NCBI GenBank assembly: GCA_021298875.1
Contig: JAJTHJ010000094.1
Location: 1 to 9,393 of the forward strand
DNA length: 9,393 nt
DNA from: Burkholderiales bacterium
GTDB taxonomy: Bacteria; Pseudomonadota; Gammaproteobacteria; Burkholderiales; Burkholderiaceae_F
Reading direction: 5' to 3'
A program made the position numbers and the translations under genes. Below are positions 4,372 to 9,393 of the stretch, in pieces (the first letter of the stretch is position 1; every line of letters starts with the position of its first letter). The notes under the pieces are model-generated. The model was not told the DNA's origin, made no database searches, and worked only from the letters and a program-made list of their open reading frames with translations.

Positions 4372-6804
4372 CTACCGAGGCTCCAGGGTCAGTGTCGCCG
4401 CGGGGCGGGTGTTGCCGCCGCCGGCCAGCAGATCGACCCGCAGCCAGCGATCGAGCAGGTCGTCGTACTGGCGCGTGGCCAGGTGGCCGCTTTGTCCCGG
4501 CACGCCGATCCAGCGCGCTTGCACGCCGTCGGCAGCCAGGTCGTAGATCGCGCGAAACGATGCCGCGTGCGCGGTCGCGAGGGGCTGCTCGCCGCGCCGT
4601 CGCAGCGCACCGACATTGACGGTGTCGTTGTCGCCCGGCATCGCCGCGCTGCGGCCGAACCAGGCGCCGAGCAGCGGTGCCCTGGACAGCGGCCGGTGCT
4701 CCAACTGCAACTGGTGGACCTCGCCCCAGCGCAGCGACAGCAGATCGCGTCCGTCGGCGCCGAGTTCGGCGACCGTGGCGTCCAGCGTCTCGGCGGCGAG
4801 CGTGGTGCAGCTTTCCCGCCGTCCGCTCCGCTGGTTGTCGCACCAGTCGCGCGCGCGCGTCTGCCCGCGCAGCACGGCGAGCAGCGCTGCGTTCGCCTCG
4901 GGAAAGTCGGCCGCCAGATCGCCCAGATCGTCGTTAAACACGGCCGCGTGCAGCTTGCGCAGCCAGGTGTGATACAGCAGCGGCTCCGGCGCGTCGGCGC
5001 GCATGCTGCCGTCCCAGACGGTCAGGCGCTCCCACACCGTCCGCGCCGCCGCACTTTCCGGCGCCAGCGTCGGTTGAAGCGCGCGCAGCGCGTCGAGCAT
5101 CTGGCGCGCGGCGAGCGAGGTCACATCGGCCTGGATGCGCGCGAACGATGCCGCATCGTGCTGCGGCCGCGCCGCGAGCAACTGCGCGATGCGCTCGGCC
5201 CGGTAGGCCGACGGCCAGTCGCCGGTCAGAAAGTGCGCGTAGCCCGGCGGCGTGATGTCGTTGTTGGCGGTGACGATGACGCCGGCGGGCGGATCGGTCA
5301 CCTGCGGCAGGGCCTCCGGCGGCAGCCAGCCGGCCAAGTCGTAGCGCGCGTCCCAGCCGGGTGCGGGGGCGAGGCCAAACAAATCGTTGTCGGCGCGCCG
5401 CTGCGGGATGCGCCCCGGCGCGATCAGCCCGATGCGGCCGGCGCGGTCGGCATACACGATGTTCTGCTGTGCGAGCTCCCAGTCGCGCGTGGCGGCCACG
5501 AAGCCGGCGGCGTCCGTGGCGCGGTTGAAGCCGCGGATTGCCCGCGCACTGCGGTCGGGTGCGGCGAGCCAGGCCCATTGCAGCGCCAGCACATAGCCGC
5601 GGTCGGGCGCGAGCGCCTTGTCGGCCGCCTCCAGCACGCCCGACAGCACCGGCCCGTGGCGCGTGCTGCGCACGGTAAGCCGTACCGGCTCGGCCCCGCG
5701 CACGGCGATCGTTTCTTCGCGCTCATCGAAGCGGGCCGGGCCGGTCGGCGTCAGGTATTCGGCGGCATTGGCGGGATTCAGGCGCTCGATGAAGACGTCC
5801 TGTACGTCCGAGTGGGTGTTGGTGAAGCCCCAGGCGACGTTGCGATTGCGGCCGAGGATCACATAGGGCACGCCCGGCATGGTCGCGCCGAACACGTCCA
5901 GCCCCGGTGCGCGCAGCCGCGCGAAGTACCAGACCGACGGCGTGGTCATGCCCAGGTGGGGGTCGTTGGCGAGCAGCGGCGCGCCGCTGGCCGAGCGGTT
6001 GCCCGCAACCACCCAGTTGTTCGAGCCCAAGCCTTCGCCGGCGCCGAAGGCGGAGAGCAGGGTCGCGGTCGGCAGCGCGTTGTCGTTGCGCGCAGCGCGC
6101 GGGCCGAAGAGGCCCATGGCGCGGTACATCGCCACGAAGTCGGCCACCGCCGCGCGCGACACGTTGGGCGACGGCGGGCGGAACTCGTCGAGCTCCGCGC
6201 GCGTAAAGCGCGCCGCCAGCCGCAGCCGGTTCAGCTCGTAGCGCATCGAGGACGAGGACAAGTCCCAGGCCATCACGCCGGTCCAGGCAACGCTGTCGGC
6301 CGGCGTCCACGGCGCCGGCGCCGGCGCGCGCGTGAGCCAAAACTCCGGCGGCAGCGGGCCGCGCCGCGTTTCCAGGTAGGCGTTGACGCCGGCGGCGTAG
6401 GCCTCGGCCAGCGCGCGCTCGGGCGCGTCCATCGCCGCCACCGTGGCCTGCGCATGGCGATACAGGCCGAGCGTGCGTATCAGCTTGTCGGTGGGCAGCG
6501 CCGCGGGGCCGAGAATCTCCGCCAGCCGTCCCTGCGCCAGCCGGCGGTTGAACTCCGTCTGCCACAGGCGGTCCTGCGCATGCGCGTAGCCGAGCGCGAA
6601 CAGGGCGGCCGCTTCGGTCGGGGCCTCGATGGTGGGCACGCCGTGCGCATCGCGCTCGATGGTCGCGCGCCGATCCAGCCCGGCGACGGCGACGCTGCCG
6701 TCGTGCTCGGGCAGCGAACCCCAGACGATCCAACCTGCAACACCGGCGCCGAACAACAACAGGCCGCCGAGCGCGACGGCCAGCGCGCGCAGCGCGCGCG
6801 TCAT
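4372..6804 (-). CDS. Penicillin acylase family protein (Ntn hydrolase)
   Basis: The 810-residue product is a penicillin-amidase-type precursor. Residues 5-29 form one hydrophobic helix that acts as a signal peptide or membrane anchor, so the enzyme is probably periplasmic. The alpha part shows RDAHGVPTIEA (51-61) and GYAHAQDRLWQ (72-82). Self-cleavage is expected between Gly260 and Ser261 in GLGSNNWVV, making Ser261 the N-terminal nucleophile of the beta subunit. Conserved downstream segments are LANDPHLGM (278-286), GRNRNVAWGFTNTHSDVQD (318-336), RHGPV, and TANND (512-516), whose Asn should help form the oxyanion hole. Length is normal for the family. Members hydrolyse amides such as beta-lactams or acyl-homoserine lactones; the substrate cannot be told from sequence. 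The ATG overlaps the ptsI TGA (ATGA), so translation is coupled to ptsI. Confidence 0.93.
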   Translation of the reverse strand: MTRALRALAVALGGLLLFGAGVAGWIVWGSLPEHDGSVAVAGLDRRATIERDAHGVPTIEAPTEAAALFALGYAHAQDRLWQTEFNRRLAQGRLAEILGPAALPTDKLIRTLGLYRHAQATVAAMDAPERALAEAYAAGVNAYLETRRGPLPPEFWLTRAPAPAPWTPADSVAWTGVMAWDLSSSSMRYELNRLRLAARFTRAELDEFRPPSPNVSRAAVADFVAMYRAMGLFGPRAARNDNALPTATLLSAFGAGEGLGSNNWVVAGNRSASGAPLLANDPHLGMTTPSVWYFARLRAPGLDVFGATMPGVPYVILGRNRNVAWGFTNTHSDVQDVFIERLNPANAAEYLTPTGPARFDEREETIAVRGAEPVRLTVRSTRHGPVLSGVLEAADKALAPDRGYVLALQWAWLAAPDRSARAIRGFNRATDAAGFVAATRDWELAQQNIVYADRAGRIGLIAPGRIPQRRADNDLFGLAPAPGWDARYDLAGWLPPEALPQVTDPPAGVIVTANNDITPPGYAHFLTGDWPSAYRAERIAQLLAARPQHDAASFARIQADVTSLAARQMLDALRALQPTLAPESAAARTVWERLTVWDGSMRADAPEPLLYHTWLRKLHAAVFNDDLGDLAADFPEANAALLAVLRGQTRARDWCDNQRSGRRESCTTLAAETLDATVAELGADGRDLLSLRWGEVHQLQLEHRPLSRAPLLGAWFGRSAAMPGDNDTVNVGALRRRGEQPLATAHAASFRAIYDLAADGVQARWIGVPGQSGHLATRQYDDLLDRWLRVDLLAGGGNTRPAATLTLEPR

Positions 6805-8609
6805 GCCACGGCGGCCCGGCGCTGGGCGCGGTCGAGCATTTCGCGGATTTTGAGCGGGTCGGTCTCGCGCAGCACGCGCGCGGCGAGCGCCGCAGCGCTC
6901 TTGCGCGAAATGCCGAGCACGCGCTGCTTGACCTGCGCGATGCGCGCCGGGTTCATCGAGAACTGTGTCAGCCCCATGCCGAGGAAAAGCTCGGTCAGCT
7001 CGATCTCGCCCGCCATCTCACCGCACACCGCGGTGGGCAGCTTGGCCTTGGCGCCGAACTTGAGCGTGCGCTCGATCAGTTCCAGCACCGCCGGGTGCAG
7101 CCGGTCGTACAGATGCGCCACGGTGGCGTCCGCCCGGTCGATGGCGAGCGTGTACTGGATCAGGTCGTTGGTGCCGAGCGAGAGGAACTTCAGCCGCTCG
7201 GCAAAGGCCGGCAGCGCAATGGCCGCGGCCGGCACCTCGATCATGCCGCCGACCATGATGCGGCCGTCGAACTTCTGCTTGCGCTCGGTCAGTTGCTCGC
7301 GCGCGCGGGCGACGAAGGCGAGTGTTTGCTCGACCTCATGCACGTGCGCCAGCATCGGCACCAAAATGCGCACGCTGCCCACGCTGGAGGCGCGCAGGAT
7401 CGCGCGCAACTGGGTGAGGAAAAGTTCCGGATACGCCAGGCAATAGCGGATCGCGCGCAGGCCGAGCGCGGGGTTGCTCTCCGGCGTGGGCTTGCCGCGG
7501 CCCATGCCGAGGCTGTCGCGCGCGAACTCGTTTAACACCTTGTCGGCGCCGATGTCGAGCGTGCGGATCGTCACCGGCTTGCCCTTCATCGCCCGCGCCA
7601 CCTTGGCGTAGGCCTCGAACTGCTCGTCCTCGCTCGGCAGCTCGTCGCGATTCATGAACAGGAACTCGGAGCGGAAAAGGCCGATGCCGTCGGCGCCGGC
7701 CTCCAGCGCGTCGCGCGCATCGTCGGGCAGGTCGATGTTGGCGTACAGATCGACCGCGATGCCGTCGGCGGTGCGGGCGATCTTGCCCTTGAGCTTCTTG
7801 AGCGCGATGCGTGCTTCGCCCTGCTCGCGTAGCCGGCGGCGGTACTCGGCGAGCTGGCTGGGGTCGGGGTTGACGACGAGGTGCCCGGCGTCGGCGTCGA
7901 GCACCACGAGATCGCCCTCGGCCACGGCGCCGCGTGCGCCGGCCGCGCCCAGCAGCGCCGGCAGCCCCAGCCCGCGCGCCAGGATCGCCGCGTGCGAGGT
8001 CGGGCCGCCGAGCTCGGTCACCAGGCCGGCGAGATCGACCTTGACGCGCTCTTTGAGGTGCAGCATGTCGGTCGGCGCGAGGTCGGTGGTGATGAGCACC
8101 AGCCGCTCGCCCTCGGCCGCCGTGCGCGGCAGCGCCACCGGCCCGCCGCCGGCGCCGGCCAGCCGGTGCAGCACGCGATCGACCACCTGCCGCACGTCCT
8201 GCGCGCGCTCGCGGAAGTAGGGGTCATCGATCGTCTCGAACTGTCGGCACACCACTTCAAGCTGGATGGTGAGCGCCCACTCGGCATTGATCAGCCGCTC
8301 GCGCACCAGCTCGCGCGGCACGTCGGCGAGCAGCCGGTCGTCGAGGATCGCTCGATGCAGGTCGAGAAAGGCGCGCGCCTCCGACGGCTCCTGCCCGCCG
8401 AGGCGGTCGCGCAGCTCGTCGAGTTCGGCGCGCACCAGAGAGAACGCGTTGTTCAGCCGCGCCACCTCGCGCAGCACGTCCTTGCGCTCGATCGCCACCT
8501 GCTGGATTTCCAGCTCGTGCGGCGCCAACAGGTGCGCGCGGCCAATGGCGATGCCGCCGCCGACTCCCGTGCCTGCGATTTCCTTGCCTGTCGCCATGTC
8601 CTTTTCCAT
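6801..8609 (-). CDS. ptsI: PTS enzyme I (phosphoenolpyruvate-protein phosphotransferase)
   Basis: The 602-residue cytoplasmic protein moves phosphate from PEP to HPr. The N-terminal part ends in the phospho-histidine site GGPTSHAAI with His206. The PEP-binding barrel shows GIGLFRSEFLFM (Arg313), TIRTLDIGADK (Arg349), MIEVPAAAI, SLGTNDLIQY (Asn481, Asp482) and AVCGEMAG with the acid-base Cys529. No GAF domain precedes it, so this is classical EI rather than EI-Ntr (PtsP). The ATG at 8609 lies 16 nt after the ptsH stop; a second ATG at 8597 has a closer AAGGA and is possible. The frame also opens at a TTG at 8639, which would overlap ptsH. It is slightly longer than E. coli EI (575). Its TGA overlaps the start of the acylase gene. 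Confidence 0.96.
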   Translation of the reverse strand: MEKDMATGKEIAGTGVGGGIAIGRAHLLAPHELEIQQVAIERKDVLREVARLNNAFSLVRAELDELRDRLGGQEPSEARAFLDLHRAILDDRLLADVPRELVRERLINAEWALTIQLEVVCRQFETIDDPYFRERAQDVRQVVDRVLHRLAGAGGGPVALPRTAAEGERLVLITTDLAPTDMLHLKERVKVDLAGLVTELGGPTSHAAILARGLGLPALLGAAGARGAVAEGDLVVLDADAGHLVVNPDPSQLAEYRRRLREQGEARIALKKLKGKIARTADGIAVDLYANIDLPDDARDALEAGADGIGLFRSEFLFMNRDELPSEDEQFEAYAKVARAMKGKPVTIRTLDIGADKVLNEFARDSLGMGRGKPTPESNPALGLRAIRYCLAYPELFLTQLRAILRASSVGSVRILVPMLAHVHEVEQTLAFVARAREQLTERKQKFDGRIMVGGMIEVPAAAIALPAFAERLKFLSLGTNDLIQYTLAIDRADATVAHLYDRLHPAVLELIERTLKFGAKAKLPTAVCGEMAGEIELTELFLGMGLTQFSMNPARIAQVKQRVLGISRKSAAALAARVLRETDPLKIREMLDRAQRRAAVA

Positions 8610-8625
8610 TGGCCCGCCGCGCGGG

Positions 8626-8892
8626 TTAGTCCTCGCCAAACCCGCTGCCGATCAACTCGCCGATCGCCGCCACCGCGGCCTCGGCGTCCGCGCCCTGCGC
8701 ATCCACCGTCACCGTGCTGCCCTGGCCCGCCGCCAGCATCAGCACGCCCATGATCGACTTGGCGTTGACGCGGCGGCCGTTGCGGGCGATGTGGATCTCA
8801 CTCGCGAACCTGCCGGCCACTTGGGTCAGTTGCGCGGACGGCCGCGCGTGCAGCCCCAGCTTATTGCCGATGGTGAAGTCTCGCGTCACCAT
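8626..8892 (-). CDS. ptsH: Phosphocarrier protein HPr
   Basis: The 88-residue protein carries phosphate from EI to EIIA. The active-site His15 lies in LGLHARPS, and Ser46 lies in NAKSIMGVLML, the site phosphorylated by HPr kinase in organisms that have HprK. Presence of both suggests the carrier is also under HprK control, although no hprK is in this window. The ATG at 8892 gives the usual HPr N-terminus, with AGGGA a couple of bases upstream. This start lies inside the EIIA gene, which overlaps by 32 nt. ptsI follows after 16 nt. HPr acts in the cytoplasm. Confidence 0.96.
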   Translation of the reverse strand: MVTRDFTIGNKLGLHARPSAQLTQVAGRFASEIHIARNGRRVNAKSIMGVLMLAAGQGSTVTVDAQGADAEAAVAAIGELIGSGFGED

Positions 8893-9325
8893 GTCCCTGC
8901 ACCCGCCCGGCCTGGTTCTGCATCGCCCGCGCCGCCACCTGCACGATGCCCTGCGTGCCGCCGGCCAGCGCCTTGTCCACCGTCTCGGCCAGCGCGCCGT
9001 CGCGGTAACACAGCGCGCGCAGCAGCATCGGCAGATTGACGCCGGCGATGACCGCGACGCGCCCGGCCTCGGCCAGCTGGGTCGCCACGTTGCCGGGCGT
9101 GGCGCCGAACGCGTCGGTCAGCACCAGCACGCCGTGGCCATCGTCCACTGCGGCAACCAAAGCGCGCGCATGAGCGAGAGTCGCGTCCAACTCCGCGCCC
9201 GGCGCCACGTCCAGCACGCGCACCGCCGTGCCGGCGCGCTCCGGCGCGCAGGTGTAGACGTGCGCGCCGCCGGCGGCGAGCGCGCTCGCCAGCGGTTGGT
9301 GGGCGATGATGACGAGGCCGATCAT
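8861..9325 (-). CDS. PTS mannose-family EIIA protein
   Basis: The 154-residue protein is a EIIA-Man-type domain. The likely phospho-acceptor is His9 in MIGLVIIAHQP; LVLTDAFGATPGN (68-79) and AGVNLPMLLRAL (94-105) are further family motifs. The tail after about residue 135 is polar and His/Gln-rich (QNQAG, HGDARLHHRQ). It would accept phosphate from HPr. No EIIB, EIIC or EIID partner is seen nearby, which fits the stand-alone regulatory EIIA proteins next to ptsH-ptsI in many betaproteobacteria. The ATG at 9325 gives the family N-terminus; the frame is open to 9382 but that part reads through a palindromic repeat. No clear Shine-Dalgarno is visible, and the repeat ends only 11 nt before the start. 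The stop lies 32 nt inside ptsH. Confidence 0.93.
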   Translation of the reverse strand: MIGLVIIAHQPLASALAAGGAHVYTCAPERAGTAVRVLDVAPGAELDATLAHARALVAAVDDGHGVLVLTDAFGATPGNVATQLAEAGRVAVIAGVNLPMLLRALCYRDGALAETVDKALAGGTQGIVQVAARAMQNQAGRVQGHGDARLHHRQ

Positions 9326-9333
9326 CGGGCGGT

Positions 9334-9393
9334 GTCGTCGCCCCGGCGCAGGCCGGGGCCCAGTGTCGTTGCGCCAAGACACTGGGCCCCGGC
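9334..9393. repeat. Inverted doublet of REP-like units, cut by the window edge
   Basis: The core at 9337-9357 is the reverse complement of the palindrome core at 3293-3313. Its own hairpin is GCCCCGGC (9340-9347), loop GCAG, GCCGGGGC (9352-9359). A second, perfect 16-bp inverted repeat pairs 9352-9367 with 9378-9393 around a 10-nt loop. So a second unit in the opposite orientation begins at 9378 and continues past the edge. The arrangement resembles BIME-type paired REP elements. It sits directly upstream of the EIIA gene. Confidence 0.75.

Noticed and set aside
6301..6330. GC-rich GGCGCC repeats inside the acylase gene.
   Set aside because: They encode an Ala-Pro stretch (residues 160-166) and are explained by coding and base composition.
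3652..7446. A 1264-codon open frame on the plus strand, opposite the dehydrogenase, acylase and ptsI.
   Set aside because: It lies antisense to three genes with clear family motifs, is very rich in Arg, Ala and Gly, and shows no domain. High GC content makes such long antisense open frames common.
9326..9382. 19-codon N-terminal extension of the EIIA protein.
   Set aside because: It reads through the REP-like doublet; the family starts with MIG followed by hydrophobic residues, as at 9325.

Overview
This GC-rich window looks like a chromosomal segment from a proteobacterium, most likely a betaproteobacterium. The evidence is the metX-metW pair of the proteobacterial type, a mannose-type EIIA/HPr/EI set with no sugar permease alongside it, and scattered REP-like palindromes. 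No phage, transposase, CRISPR, tRNA or rRNA is visible. Nearly everything reads on the minus strand, so gene order in transcription runs from the right end to the left.

Right part (about 3340-9393), a probable operon: a mannose-family EIIA protein (8861-9325), HPr (ptsH, 8626-8892), enzyme I (ptsI, 6801-8609), a penicillin-acylase-family Ntn hydrolase (4372-6804) and a broken NAD-binding 3-hydroxyisobutyrate-dehydrogenase-like gene (3498-4365). The genes overlap (32 nt EIIA/HPr, ATGA for ptsI/acylase) or are separated by 6-16 nt. A hairpin plus T-tract at 3341-3379 ends the unit. EI, HPr and EIIA form a phosphate chain from PEP. No EIIB, EIIC or EIID is visible, so the chain is probably regulatory rather than for sugar uptake. 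The dehydrogenase has every expected motif but needs a +1 frame change near 3786-3797.

Middle part (950-3247), a methionine operon: metX (homoserine O-acyltransferase), metW (its methyltransferase-like partner) and a cupin protein. metX and metW overlap by ATGA, and the cupin ribosome-binding site overlaps the metW stop codon. A dispersed palindromic repeat sits in the 3' end of metX and is translated as an extra C-terminal tail.

Left part (1-909): a stand-alone LysM protein resembling the LysM half of Kbp/YgaU, a small lipoprotein with a Pro-Ala linker, a hairpin between convergent genes, and the last 27 codons of a plus-strand membrane protein.

The longest stretch without a gene is 3248-3497. 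It holds a REP-like palindrome, the terminator and two further hairpins. A related REP-like unit precedes the EIIA gene and forms an inverted doublet that runs off the right edge. I see no convincing new system. The points most worth a second look are the repeat-encoded MetX tail, the REP elements close to two operon starts, the coupling of a penicillin acylase to ptsI, and the frameshifted dehydrogenase.
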